The notes beneath the pieces are model-generated. The model was not told where the DNA came from and searched no databases. It was given only the letters and a program-made list of their open reading frames with translations. DNA of 64,000 nucleotides, taken from the NCBI RefSeq assembly GCF_009856825.1, contig NZ_WVTD01000007.1, positions 62,001-126,000 of the forward strand, read 5' to 3'. The position numbers and the translations under genes were made by a program. Below are positions 45,603-54,357 of this stretch, in pieces. Every line of letters begins with the position of its first letter. Position 1 is the stretch's first letter. The DNA is from Novosphingobium silvae. Its GTDB lineage: Bacteria; Pseudomonadota; Alphaproteobacteria; Sphingomonadales; Sphingomonadaceae.

Positions 45603-47432
45603 ATGACCCATCCCTATCGCTCTCACACCTGCGGCGCCCTTGGTGCGGCCGAGGTCGGCCAGGCCGTCCGGCTTTCGGGCTGGGTCCATCGCAAGCGCGA
45701 CCACGGCGGCGTTCTCTTCGTCGATCTGCGAGACCATTATGGCATCACCCAAGTGGTGACCGACAGCGACAGCCCGGCGCTGGCGCTCCTCGATTCGCTG
45801 CGGCTGGAATCGGTCGTGACCATCGAGGGCACCGTGAAGGCGCGCAGCGAGGCGACCGTGAACGCCAATCTCGCCACCGGCGCGATCGAAGTCTACGCGC
45901 GCTCGGCGACGATCATCTCGAAGGCCGAGGAACTGCCGATGCCGGTGGCCGGCGAGCAGGAGTATCCTGAGGACATCCGCCTCAAGTACCGCTTCCTCGA
46001 CCTGCGCCGCGAGACGCTGCACGCGAACATCGTCAAGCGCACGAAGATCATCTCGGACATGCGTCGCAAGATGGAAGGGATCGGCTTCACCGAGTACTCG
46101 ACGCCGATCCTCACCGCCTCCAGCCCCGAAGGCGCGCGCGACTTCCTGGTGCCGAGCCGCATTCATCCGGGCAAGTTCTACGCGCTGCCGCAGGCGCCGC
46201 AGCAGTACAAGCAGCTGCTGATGGTGGCCGGGTTCGACCGCTACTTCCAGATCGCGCCGTGCTTCCGCGACGAGGACCCGCGTGCGGATCGCCTGCCGGG
46301 CGAGTTCTACCAGCTTGACCTCGAGATGAGCTTCGTCACGCAGGAAGAGGTCTGGGAGACCATGGAGCCCGTGCTCCAGAGCGTGTTCGCCGATTTCGCC
46401 GATGGCAAGCCGGTAACCCCTGCCGGTGAGTTCCGCCGCATCCCGCACGCGCAGGCGATGCTGGACTATGGCTCGGACAAGCCGGACCTGCGCAACCCGC
46501 TCATCATCAAGGACGTGGGCGACCATTTCGTCGAATCGGGCTTCGGCATCTTCGCCGGCATCGTCGGGAACGGCGGCGTCATCCGCGCGATCCCGGCTCC
46601 AGGCGCTGGCGCGGGCAGCCGCAAGTTCTTCGATGAGATGAACAACTGGGCACGGGGCGAGGGCTACTCGGGCCTTGGCTACATCAACATCAAGGACGGT
46701 GTTCCCGGCGGCCCGATCGCCAAGAACCACGGCGAGGAAAAGACCGCCGCACTCATCGAAGCTTTGGGCCTTGGTCCCAACGACGGGGTGTTCTTCGCTG
46801 CGGGCAAGGAAGAGCAGGCCGCCAAGCTCGCCGGACTTGCGCGCACCCGCGTCGCCGAGCAGCTCGACGTGATCGACAAGAACCGCTTCGAGCTGTGCTG
46901 GATCGTCGACTTCCCGTTCTTCGAATGGGACGAGGATAACAAGAAGGTCGACTTCGCGCATAACCCCTTCTCGATGCCTCAGGGCGGGATGGAAGCGCTG
47001 GAGGGCCAGGATCCGCTCACCATCAAGGCGTTCCAGTACGACCTCGTGTGCAACGGCTTCGAGATCGCTTCGGGCTCGATCCGTAACCAGTCGCCGGAAC
47101 TGATGGTCAAGGCGTTCGAGATGGTCGGCCTGTCCAAGGCGGACGTGGAGGAGCGCTTCGGCGGTCTCTACCGCGCCTTCCAGTACGGTGCCCCGCCGCA
47201 CGGCGGCATGGCCGCCGGCGTCGATCGCATCGTCATGCTGCTCTGCGGGGCGCAAAACCTGCGCGAGATCTCGCTGTTCCCAATGAACCAGCGCGCCGAG
47301 GACCTGCTCATGGGTGCGCCGAGCCCTGCCGAGCACAAGCAGCTTCGCGAACTGCACATGCGCGTGGTGGAGCCGGTGAAGCCGAACGCTCCGGCGCAAG
47401 GTGCGGTGGTGGCACCCGACGCCGCCGGCTAG
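45603..47432 (+). CDS. aspS: aspartyl-tRNA synthetase (bacterial type)
   Basis: 609 aa from ATG 45603; the frame is open upstream but homology starts at [15 protein letters not shown]-fold anticodon-binding domain, class II core with [13 protein letters not shown] (motif 1), [20 protein letters not shown] (motif 2) and GLDR-equivalent [15 protein letters not shown] (motif 3). A GAD insertion is present (residues about 280-430). Discriminating or not for Asn is not decided here. Confidence 0.97.
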   Translation: MTHPYRSHTCGALGAAEVGQAVRLSGWVHRKRDHGGVLFVDLRDHYGITQVVTDSDSPALALLDSLRLESVVTIEGTVKARSEATVNANLATGAIEVYARSATIISKAEELPMPVAGEQEYPEDIRLKYRFLDLRRETLHANIVKRTKIISDMRRKMEGIGFTEYSTPILTASSPEGARDFLVPSRIHPGKFYALPQAPQQYKQLLMVAGFDRYFQIAPCFRDEDPRADRLPGEFYQLDLEMSFVTQEEVWETMEPVLQSVFADFADGKPVTPAGEFRRIPHAQAMLDYGSDKPDLRNPLIIKDVGDHFVESGFGIFAGIVGNGGVIRAIPAPGAGAGSRKFFDEMNNWARGEGYSGLGYINIKDGVPGGPIAKNHGEEKTAALIEALGLGPNDGVFFAAGKEEQAAKLAGLARTRVAEQLDVIDKNRFELCWIVDFPFFEWDEDNKKVDFAHNPFSMPQGGMEALEGQDPLTIKAFQYDLVCNGFEIASGSIRNQSPELMVKAFEMVGLSKADVEERFGGLYRAFQYGAPPHGGMAAGVDRIVMLLCGAQNLREISLFPMNQRAEDLLMGAPSPAEHKQLRELHMRVVEPVKPNAPAQGAVVAPDAAG

Positions 47433-47677
47433 GCGATGGCTGGGGCAGGGGGCGCGGCTGGCTCGTTCCGCCGGGATCGAGGCGCCGCGATGCTGTCTGC
47501 CCATCTGGCGAGAGGGATGCTTTCGCATCGGGCGGAGGCTGAAACGCCAGCCAACCGTGGATAACGCGGTGCGGCTGCACGTCAGGCTCCGCGCCAAGCC
47601 CCTTGCCAGCGCGCGTACCAGTCTTTAGGGCGACTATCGAAATTCAAACCCGCCTATTTTCGAAGGGGTCTATACAA

Positions 47678-47914
47678 ATGAGCGATACCGCCGATCGGGT
47701 TAAGAAGATCGTCGTCGAGCACCTGGGCGTCGAGGCCGAGAAGGTTACCGAAGACGCCAGCTTCATCGACGATCTGGGCGCTGACTCGCTCGACATCGTC
47801 GAGCTGGTCATGGCGTTCGAGGAAGAGTTCGGCGTCGAAATCCCGGACGATGCCGCCGAGAAGATCAGCACCGTCTCCGATGCGATCAAGTACATCGAAG
47901 AGAACAAGGGTTAA
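47678..47914 (+). CDS. acpP: acyl carrier protein
   Basis: 78 aa. Phosphopantetheine Ser in [20 protein letters not shown]. The strong ribosome-binding site GAAGGGG precedes ATG 47678. Followed at 146 nt by fabF; standard acpP-fabF pair. Confidence 0.98.
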   Translation: MSDTADRVKKIVVEHLGVEAEKVTEDASFIDDLGADSLDIVELVMAFEEEFGVEIPDDAAEKISTVSDAIKYIEENKG

Positions 47915-48059
47915 TCCCTGGGCTGATTTCAGGACCGCATGCAAGCGCTTCGCCCGAACGGGCGGAGGCAGTATGCAACACCTGATTGAAAACGACAGGC
48001 TCGACCTCTAAGGGGGCGGGCCTGTTGCCTTTTGGGCCGAAGGAATTTCGGAGAACATA

Positions 48060-49322
48060 ATGCGTCGTGTCGTCGTAACTGGTCTTGGTCTTGTCACTCC
48101 GCTGGGTGGTGACGTCGAAACCACCTGGGCCAACATCCTTGCCGGAAAGTCCGGCGCCGGGCCGATCACGAAGTTTGATGCCTCGGACCAGAAGTGCCGC
48201 ATCGCTGCAGAGGTGAAGCCGGCCGACCATGAATACGGCTTCGATGCCAACAAGCGCGTCGACCACAAGGTGCAGCGGCAGGTCGATCCTTTCATCGTCT
48301 TCGGCATCGACGCGGCCGGGCAGGCCATCGAGGATGCGGGCCTTACCGACATGGACGAAGCGACGCGCTTCATGGCGGGCTGCTCGATCGGTTCGGGTAT
48401 CGGCGGGCTGCCGGGCATCGAAAGCGAATCGCTTGTGCTGGCCAACAAGGGACCGGCGCGCGTTTCGCCGCACTTCGTGCATGGCCGTCTGATCAACCTG
48501 ATCTCGGGCCAGGTCTCGATCAAGTACGGCCTCATGGGGCCGAACCACGCCGTCGTCACCGCCTGCTCCACCGGCGCTCACTCGATCGGCGATGCTGCGC
48601 GCATGATCAAGGACGGTGACGCCGACATCATGCTGGCGGGCGGCGCGGAAAGCACCATCTGCCCGATCGGCATCGCCGGCTTCGCGCAGGCTCGCGCGCT
48701 CTCCACGTCGTTCAACGATCAGCCTGAGAAGGCCAGTCGTCCCTACGATCAGGATCGCGACGGCTTCCTCATGGGTGAGGGCGCAGGCGTCGTCGTGCTG
48801 GAAGAGTACGAGCACGCCAAGGCGCGCGGGGCGAAGATCTACGCCGAAGTGATCGGCTATGGCCTCTCGGGCGATGCCTACCACGTCACCGCCCCGCACC
48901 CGGAAGGTTCGGGCGCGTATCGCTCGATGGCGATGGCGTTGCGCAAGGCCGGCCTCGAGCCCAAGGACATCGACTACATCAACGCTCACGGCACCTCGAC
49001 CCCGCTGGGCGACGAGCTGGAACTGGGCGCGGTGCGCCGCCTGTTCGGCGATGCGATCGACAATGTCTCGATGAGCTCGACCAAGTCGGCGATCGGCCAC
49101 CTGCTGGGCGGCGCGGGCGCGGTGGAGGCGATCTTCTGCATCCTTGCCATGCGCGACCAGATCGTGCCGCCGACGCTCAACCTCGACAACCCGAGCGAGA
49201 GCTGCGTGGGCGTCGACCTGGTGCCGCATGTCGCCAAGAAGCGTGAAGTGCGCGCCGTGCTCAACAACAGCTTCGGTTTCGGCGGCACCAATGCCAGCCT
49301 GGTGTTGCGCAAGGTCGACTGA
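48060..49322 (+). CDS. fabF: 3-oxoacyl-ACP synthase II
   Basis: KAS II condensing enzyme. 420 aa. Catalytic Cys in VVTACSTGAHS, His in NAHGTSTPLGD and KSAIGHLLGGAGA. Starts MRRVVVTGLGLVTPLG. Followed at 14 nt by mltG. Confidence 0.98.
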   Translation: MRRVVVTGLGLVTPLGGDVETTWANILAGKSGAGPITKFDASDQKCRIAAEVKPADHEYGFDANKRVDHKVQRQVDPFIVFGIDAAGQAIEDAGLTDMDEATRFMAGCSIGSGIGGLPGIESESLVLANKGPARVSPHFVHGRLINLISGQVSIKYGLMGPNHAVVTACSTGAHSIGDAARMIKDGDADIMLAGGAESTICPIGIAGFAQARALSTSFNDQPEKASRPYDQDRDGFLMGEGAGVVVLEEYEHAKARGAKIYAEVIGYGLSGDAYHVTAPHPEGSGAYRSMAMALRKAGLEPKDIDYINAHGTSTPLGDELELGAVRRLFGDAIDNVSMSSTKSAIGHLLGGAGAVEAIFCILAMRDQIVPPTLNLDNPSESCVGVDLVPHVAKKREVRAVLNNSFGFGGTNASLVLRKVD

Positions 49323-49336
49323 AGGGCTTATCGACG

Positions 49337-50311
49337 ATGATGACCCGGCGTGGGTGCGTTCTGGCAGCGGTTCTGGGCCTGGCTATCGTCGGTGGTTCAT
49401 GGGCATTCCTTGGCGGATGGTTCGGTTCCGGGCCGCTGGAGAAGGAAGCCCACTTCATCGTTCCGAACGGGGCAAGCCTTGCCACCGTGGCGGAGAGGCT
49501 GGAGGACAAGGGCGTGATCCGTTCGGCCTCCGGCTTCGCCCTGCGCGCCCGCATCTTCGGCGGCGGGGGAGCGATCAAGGCGGGCGAATTCGCCATTCCA
49601 GCTCATGCCAGCGCATCGCGCGTGCTTGCGATCATCTCGAGCGACGACGTGATCCGCCGCTTCGTGACCGTGCCGGAAGGCATGCCTTCGATCATGGTGT
49701 ATGAGCGGTTGAAAGCGCAGCAGGCGCTCACCGGCGAGGTGGGCGTGCCGCAAGAGGGCTCTGTCCTGCCCGATAGCTATGCCTTCGAATCCGGCGAGTC
49801 GCGGCAGGCTGTGCTCCGCCGCATGCAGGCGGCGATGAGCCGGACTCTCAAGGAACTCTGGGCGAATCGCGCCAAGGGCCTGGTCGTCAAGACGCCGCAA
49901 GAGGCTTTGACGCTTGCTTCCATCGTAGAGAAGGAGACCGGCAAGCCTTCCGAACGCAGGATGGTGGCGGGGCTCTATTCCAACCGCCTTCGAACCGGAA
50001 TGCTGCTGCAGGCCGATCCGACAATCATCTATCCCATCACCAAGGGCAAGCGCCTCGGCCGGCGCATCCTCCAGTCCGAGATCCAGGCGGTCAACGACTA
50101 CAATACTTATACGATGACCGGTTTGCCAAAGGGGCCGATCACCAATCCCAGCCGCGAATCAATTGCTGCCGTGCTGAACCCTGCCAAGACGGAGGCGCTC
50201 TACATGGTGGCGGATGGCGGCGGCGGGCATGTCTTCGCCGCGACCTTGGCCGAGCACAACCGGAACGTTGCTAAGTGGTTTGCGATCCGCCGCGAACGAG
50301 GCGAGATCTGA
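49337..50311 (+). CDS. mltG: endolytic murein transglycosylase MltG
   Basis: Inner-membrane lytic enzyme thought to end glycan strands during synthesis. 324 aa. N-terminal anchor helix, LysM-like segment, catalytic Glu in LASIVEKETGKPSER, and YNTYTMTGLPKGPITNP. Same order as in many alphaproteobacteria: acpP-fabF-mltG. Confidence 0.95.
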   Translation: MMTRRGCVLAAVLGLAIVGGSWAFLGGWFGSGPLEKEAHFIVPNGASLATVAERLEDKGVIRSASGFALRARIFGGGGAIKAGEFAIPAHASASRVLAIISSDDVIRRFVTVPEGMPSIMVYERLKAQQALTGEVGVPQEGSVLPDSYAFESGESRQAVLRRMQAAMSRTLKELWANRAKGLVVKTPQEALTLASIVEKETGKPSERRMVAGLYSNRLRTGMLLQADPTIIYPITKGKRLGRRILQSEIQAVNDYNTYTMTGLPKGPITNPSRESIAAVLNPAKTEALYMVADGGGGHVFAATLAEHNRNVAKWFAIRRERGEI

Positions 50312-50315
50312 ACGC

Positions 50316-50738
50316 TTAACGCAAGGTCCCGTCCCGTGCCTTGGCTTGCGCATACAGCATAGAGGCCAAGGCGATCGAGATGATTGCCGCGGGAAAGATC
50401 GCTGCGGTCCATCCCTTGGCGGCGAGGATGCCGAAACCTAAAAAGGACCATCCGAACTGCGCTGTCGCGCTCGCGGTGGAAACGGCGAAAAACGCCCATG
50501 CCACCTTGCGGCGCATGATGAGCAACACGGCTCCCGTCGTTCCAGCACCCACGGCAAGTGCATAGGCCGCCCATGCCCAAACGGGCATCGTATCGAAAGC
50601 ACGCGCCGCGACTGGATCGGTCAGGGCAACCGTCTCGGGAGGCGTGGTCGCCTGCGTGAGATATGCCCAGTCGCCCATGAGGTTCCACAGCAGGATCAGG
50701 GCGGCGATGGTCCAGAATCCCGTTCCAGCCTTACACAT
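50316..50738 (-). CDS. four-helix membrane protein, hypothetical
   Basis: 140 aa, four predicted helices (about 8-28, 52-70, 76-98, 106-128). Some homologues are labelled sugar transporter but no such motif is seen. The stop is 5 nt from the mltG stop (convergent). Function unknown. Confidence 0.75.
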   Translation of the reverse strand: MCKAGTGFWTIAALILLWNLMGDWAYLTQATTPPETVALTDPVAARAFDTMPVWAWAAYALAVGAGTTGAVLLIMRRKVAWAFFAVSTASATAQFGWSFLGFGILAAKGWTAAIFPAAIISIALASMLYAQAKARDGTLR

Positions 50739-50790
50739 GGCGCACTGCCCCTTTCACGAAAACGGCCGCGAGGCCGAAGCTCATGATCCC

Positions 50791-50811
50791 CCGCGGCGAA
50801 CTTTGCCGCGG
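50791..50811. other. hairpin in the promoter region of the peroxiredoxin
   Basis: Perfect 7-bp stem CCGCGGC/GCCGCGG with loop GAACTTT, in the 136-nt gap between divergent genes at 50738 and 50875. No T run. Could be a regulator site or 5' UTR structure. Confidence 0.3.
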
Positions 50812-50874
50812 CCGGAGCATTGTTGCAATCGGAACATCCCATCGCCGCCGTCCGCATCCAGATCCGGAGGAACC

Positions 50875-51405
50875 ATGCTCGATCGCCAGATACCTGCCGT
50901 CACTCTCAAGACCCGCGTCCGCGATGAGACGCTTGATGGCCCGAACCCGTTCAGGTGGCAGGATCTTAGCATAAGGGACGAGTTCGCGGGCAGGAAGGTG
51001 GTGGTCTTCGCCCTGCCTGGCGCTTTCACGCCGACTTGCTCGACCGAGCAGTGTCCGGCTTTCGAGCGCCTTTATGACGACTTGCGTGAAGCGGGGGCGG
51101 ACGAGGTCTACTGCCTCGCGGTCAACGATGCCTTTGTCATGTACCAATGGGGCCGCCATCTTGGGCTTTCGAAGGTGCGCCTGCTGCCGGATGGATCCGC
51201 CGCATTCACTCGCCGCATGGGCATGCTGGTCGACAAGGATCACCTGGGCTTCGGCATGCGCTCGTGGCGTTATGCCATGATTGTGGAGGATAACCGGATT
51301 ACCGCATGGTTCGAGGAGCCCGGCATCAACGATGAGGGGCTGGACGAGGACCCTTATGGTGAGACCGCGCCAGAAAAGGTGCTGGAAGTTCTGCGCGCTT
51401 CGTGA
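50875..51405 (+). CDS. peroxiredoxin (Prx5-type)
   Basis: Thiol peroxidase. 176 aa from ATG 50875 with GGAGGAACC upstream. Peroxidatic Cys55 in ALPGAFTPTCSTEQCPAF; a second Cys at residue 60 may resolve. Frame is open upstream to 50644 without homology. Overlaps the next gene (GTGA). Confidence 0.92.
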   Translation: MLDRQIPAVTLKTRVRDETLDGPNPFRWQDLSIRDEFAGRKVVVFALPGAFTPTCSTEQCPAFERLYDDLREAGADEVYCLAVNDAFVMYQWGRHLGLSKVRLLPDGSAAFTRRMGMLVDKDHLGFGMRSWRYAMIVEDNRITAWFEEPGINDEGLDEDPYGETAPEKVLEVLRAS

Positions 51406-51950
51406 TTGCGCCTCCTGCTGACTGGGTGGCTCGTGGTCCGCGCAACCCGAACGCGCCCTTGCTGATCACGGCCGAACTGCCTGACGACGTCCTTGCCTGG
51501 GCGGATGCGCTTCGCCGCGAGCACTATCCGCCCGAGCGCAATCGTCTGAGGGCGCACGTTACCCTGTTCCATGCCTTGCCTCCCTCGGTCGAGGAGGAAC
51601 TGGTGGACTTGCTGGGAGCGCTGGCCCGGACGGCTCCGCCCCAAGCCCGGTTCGCCGGGGTGATGAAGCTCGGCAATGGGACCGCGATCGCGATCGAAAG
51701 CCCCGAAATGGTAGCGCTTCACGCCGCGATAGCCGAGCGGATGCACGGCCTTATGACAAGGCAGGATGCCCAACCGCTGCGCCTTCACGTCACGATCCAG
51801 AACAAGGTCACGAGCCAGGCGGCGCGAGCCTTGCAGGAGGACCTTCGGCCGCGCCTCCCGGCCACATCGTTCCGGTTCCGGGGCTTTGGCCTTTATGCCT
51901 GGGAGGAGGGACTGTGGCGTCCGCTGAGGGTCATTTCCTTTCACAGATGA
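51402..51950 (+). CDS. 2'-5' RNA ligase-type (2H) phosphoesterase
   Basis: 182 aa from a GTG overlapping the peroxiredoxin stop. Two HxT motifs, RAHVTLFHALP and RLHVTIQNKV, spaced about 75 residues, define the 2H superfamily. Bacterial ThpR-like enzymes hydrolyse 2',3'-cyclic or ligate RNA ends; substrate unknown. Confidence 0.85.
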   Translation: MIAPPADWVARGPRNPNAPLLITAELPDDVLAWADALRREHYPPERNRLRAHVTLFHALPPSVEEELVDLLGALARTAPPQARFAGVMKLGNGTAIAIESPEMVALHAAIAERMHGLMTRQDAQPLRLHVTIQNKVTSQAARALQEDLRPRLPATSFRFRGFGLYAWEEGLWRPLRVISFHR

Positions 51951-52057
51951 CGTTGCATTTTCGGTGTTGACCGATGCCCACCTTCCCCCTAGAGGACGCG
52001 GCCTGCACCGCAGCGACGGTGCACTACGTCAGGCGCGCCGCATGGCAGCCTTGATGT

Positions 52058-52134
52058 GGCGGAGTAGCTCAGCTGGTTAGAGCAGCGGAATCATAATCCG
52101 CGTGTCGGGGGTTCGAGTCCCTCCTCCGCTACCA
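52058..52134 (+). tRNA. tRNA-Met(CAT), elongator
   Basis: Acceptor GGCGGAG pairs with CTCCGCT with a G-T first pair; anticodon stem GCGGA/TCCGC encloses ATCATAA (anticodon CAT); T arm GGTTCGAGT; CCA encoded. The paired first position and absence of three GC anticodon pairs mark it as the elongator. Its 3' end is an integration scar: a recombinase remnant begins here. Confidence 0.92.
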
Positions 52135-52543
52135 CCAATAACATCCCTTCGCGTTCTACCGGCTTTTCGCCGGTGGCGAGGTTGACGATGTTTTCCAGGC
52201 GGCCTTCCAGATCGATGTCCATTCCGGGCCGGCCTTTCTTCGGCGTCAGCACGACCGCGTCGATGAGCGTTAGCAGGGCGGCACGTCCGGTTCGAGCGCT
52301 CGCCTGATTGGCTTTTAGGTGCATCGTGACGTCGCCAGCCGTTTTGTGGTAGGCGTCGGCTTTCGCCGATGCAGGCTGATGACCACGTTGCGGCCGATCT
52401 CAGGCTTTTTGAAGGTGATCGTGCGCCGCTCGCGCAATTTATGGCGTGGCAACAATCTCGGGGAAGTCAGCGAAATCGGCTGTGATCGCGTTGATCAGCG
52501 CCCCGATCTGCTTCTCGCCTTCCTCAAGCCGCTTGCGGTCACA
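52091..52543 (-). pseudogene. decayed large serine recombinase, C-terminal remnant
   Basis: Intact C-terminal stretch (minus strand, 77 aa from ATG 52324) with LIDAVVLTPKKGRPGMDIDL and LENIVNLATGEKP, the C-terminal pattern of serine recombinases. Its last residues EEGLEPPTRGL are translated from the tRNA-Met 3' end, as happens when the element sits in the tRNA. Upstream, another frame reads RKRLEEGEKQIGALINAI, the coiled-coil part, then a stop and shifts. No catalytic domain remains. Confidence 0.7.
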
Positions 52544-52908
52544 GCGGCCGTGGCCACCACGTGTCCCTCATCTTCTGAATGCCGCCGAGCTTCGGCTTTA
52601 GAGGGGCCTTTCAAGATTTTCACTTCTGCCCGGTCGCCGTGCGTCTACAAAAGCGGGAAAGGCGATGTCAGGCAGGGGCTTAGTGCGTTTTATCATCCTA
52701 CTTCGACGCATTTTCCGCCGCTTTCTGCCAAGGCCTTGGACTTGCAAGCACGGGGTAGCCCGGTGCACTGAACGGCATCCTTGTCGCGGCTGTGAGGAGG
52801 ACTATCTGGACACGTTCTGGTAGGGCCGCGCCTAGGCCAGCTCCGCACCAGATCGTCCGCGAGCATTGTCCAACTCCCCGGTGCCGCGGTTCCCTCCCTC
52901 GCGTTTAC
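52544..52908. other. relic DNA between recombinase remnant and copper operon
   Basis: No supported gene; frames here have no ribosome-binding site and no recognised protein. Codon pattern and lower GC suggest decayed foreign sequence. Confidence 0.4.
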
Positions 52909-52925
52909 GTACACCTTGCCTGTAC
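52909..52925. promoter_or_regulatory. candidate operator of the cnr/cop operon
   Basis: Perfect inverted repeat GTACA-CCTTGCC-TGTAC, 127 nt before the first gene. Overlaps ACCTTGCC, the left arm of MerR/CueR-type boxes, but the right arm (TCGCAGGT) matches poorly. Regulator unknown. Confidence 0.35.
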
Positions 52926-53051
52926 ATGTCGCAGGTCATAGTCCCTCCAGACCGAGCGCGCATTATCGCGGCACACGCGGGGTGAGGGAAGCGCCTCATC
53001 AATGCGTACTTCCCTTAGGCACGCGTCACGAATGAGCGGAAGGACCATACC

Positions 53052-53315
53052 ATGGACGAACTCGACAACATGTTCGCGCGGATACAGGCGGAGCCGGTTC
53101 CGGCTGCCCTCGAAACGCTGGGCGAGGCCGTCATGGCAGGAGTGGATCGAAAGCGGGAGCGCTTCGGCGCTCGCATGTCGATGGGGCTTGCTTGCGTGGT
53201 TGCTGCCAGCGTGGGTTTGTGGGGCGGCTTGACGGGCTTGAGCACGGCTCATGCGCACGGCCGTCCGCTTCTTGCCGTCCCAGAGGCGGCACCATCGCAT
53301 CTGCTGGGCTCGTGA
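53052..53315 (+). CDS. CnrY-like small membrane protein (putative anti-sigma factor)
   Basis: 87 aa with ribosome-binding site GGAAGGACC. Cytosolic N-terminal helix (MDELDNMFARIQAEPVPAAL), one membrane helix (about 43-61), short periplasmic tail. By size, topology and place before a CnrX homologue and an ECF sigma it fits CnrY, the anti-sigma of Cupriavidus Ni/Co resistance. Assignment is from context; sequence match is not tested. Confidence 0.6.
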   Translation: MDELDNMFARIQAEPVPAALETLGEAVMAGVDRKRERFGARMSMGLACVVAASVGLWGGLTGLSTAHAHGRPLLAVPEAAPSHLLGS

Positions 53316-53317
53316 GC

Positions 53318-53758
53318 ATGGCCGGTCCGGCTCGGTACGTTCTCGTTGCCGTTCTTGCCTTCCTCGTCGCGCTGGGGGCACTCTGGATCGGGCAGCGAAT
53401 GCGTTCGAATGGGGATGGCGAAAGCCGCATCCATGCCGTCGTCCACCGCGAGCTTGCGCTCGATGATGCCCAGAGGCAGCAAATAGGCGCGCTTGAGCAC
53501 AGCTTCGAGAAGCGGCGCCAGCGCCTTGAAGGCGAACTGCGCGCAGCCAATGCCGATCTTGCCGCCGCGATCGGCCGCGAACATGCTTATGGCTTCGCCG
53601 TGGAGAGGGCGGTCGACCGATCGCACAGTGCCATGGGCGAACTGCAGAAGGCGACGCTCCAGCACATCTTCGCGATGCGCGCGGTGCTTCGCCCCGAGCA
53701 GACCGGACGGTTCGACAAGGCGGTGGCCGAGGCACTGACGTCCACCACCCAAGGTTGA
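53318..53758 (+). CDS. CnrX-like periplasmic metal sensor
   Basis: 146 aa from ATG 53318; a GTG at 53312 overlaps the previous stop. N-terminal membrane helix (about 6-26), then a helical periplasmic domain. His39, His43, Glu60, His116 and Met120 match the CnrX ligands His42, His46, Glu63, His119 and Met123 at identical spacing. GELQKATLQHIFAMRAVLRP is closely similar to CnrX. Should signal bound metal through the CnrY-like partner to the sigma factor. Confidence 0.85.
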   Translation: MAGPARYVLVAVLAFLVALGALWIGQRMRSNGDGESRIHAVVHRELALDDAQRQQIGALEHSFEKRRQRLEGELRAANADLAAAIGREHAYGFAVERAVDRSHSAMGELQKATLQHIFAMRAVLRPEQTGRFDKAVAEALTSTTQG

Positions 53759-53763
53759 GGACC

Positions 53764-54333
53764 GTGCCCACATCCCGATCCGGGGACGACGAAGACGACG
53801 CGCGGGCCGTCAGGGCTGCCCGCGCGGGGAGTCAGGCTGGCTTCGACGCCTTGATGAAGCGGCATCGAGACACGGTGTTTCGCCTGGCGCGCAACCATCT
53901 CGGCAACGAGGCTGATGCGCTCGACGTGACTCAGGAAAGCTTCGTGGCCGCGTTCCTCGGGCTCCACCGCTTCGATCAGGCTCGCAGCTTTCGCGCCTGG
54001 ATCCTGCGGATCGCGATCAACAAGTGCCATGACATCGCCCGAAGGCGGGCGGTACGGCGCTTTCTTGCGTTTGCCCTGCCGCTCGGGGATGGCCTTGAGG
54101 TACCCGATACGGCCCCCGGCCCAGAGGCCGCGCTGGCTTCCGCCCATGCCGTCGAGCACATCCATGCCGCCCTTGCGGCCTTGCCCAACAGTCTGAAAGA
54201 GCCCTTGCTTCTGTGCGCCTTCGAAGGACTGGCGCAGGACGAGGCGGCCGCCGTCCTGGGTATCAGCCGCAAGGCCGTGGAAACCCGGATATACCGGGCA
54301 CGGCAGAAACTGTCGCATCTGCTCGAGGGATAA
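53764..54333 (+). CDS. CnrH-like ECF sigma factor
   Basis: 189 aa from GTG 53764; a TTG at 53755 overlaps the previous stop. Region 2 contains DALDVTQESFVAAFLGLHRF and AWILRIAINKCHDIARRR; region 4 has LAQDEAAAVLGISRKAVETRIYRARQKL. No C-terminal extension. Order Y-X-H equals cnrYXH. It probably transcribes its own operon including copAB. Confidence 0.88.
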   Translation: MPTSRSGDDEDDARAVRAARAGSQAGFDALMKRHRDTVFRLARNHLGNEADALDVTQESFVAAFLGLHRFDQARSFRAWILRIAINKCHDIARRRAVRRFLAFALPLGDGLEVPDTAPGPEAALASAHAVEHIHAALAALPNSLKEPLLLCAFEGLAQDEAAAVLGISRKAVETRIYRARQKLSHLLEG

Positions 54334-54357
54334 TCCCGCGCGCCGCGTACTAGCGGC

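Noticed and set aside
52319..52771. 150-aa plus-strand open frame over the relic region
   Set aside because: No ribosome-binding site, no homology; antisense to the recombinase remnant.
52909..52932. CueR-type operator
   Set aside because: Only the left arm (ACCTTGCC) fits; the right arm has several mismatches. Reported only as an unnamed palindrome.
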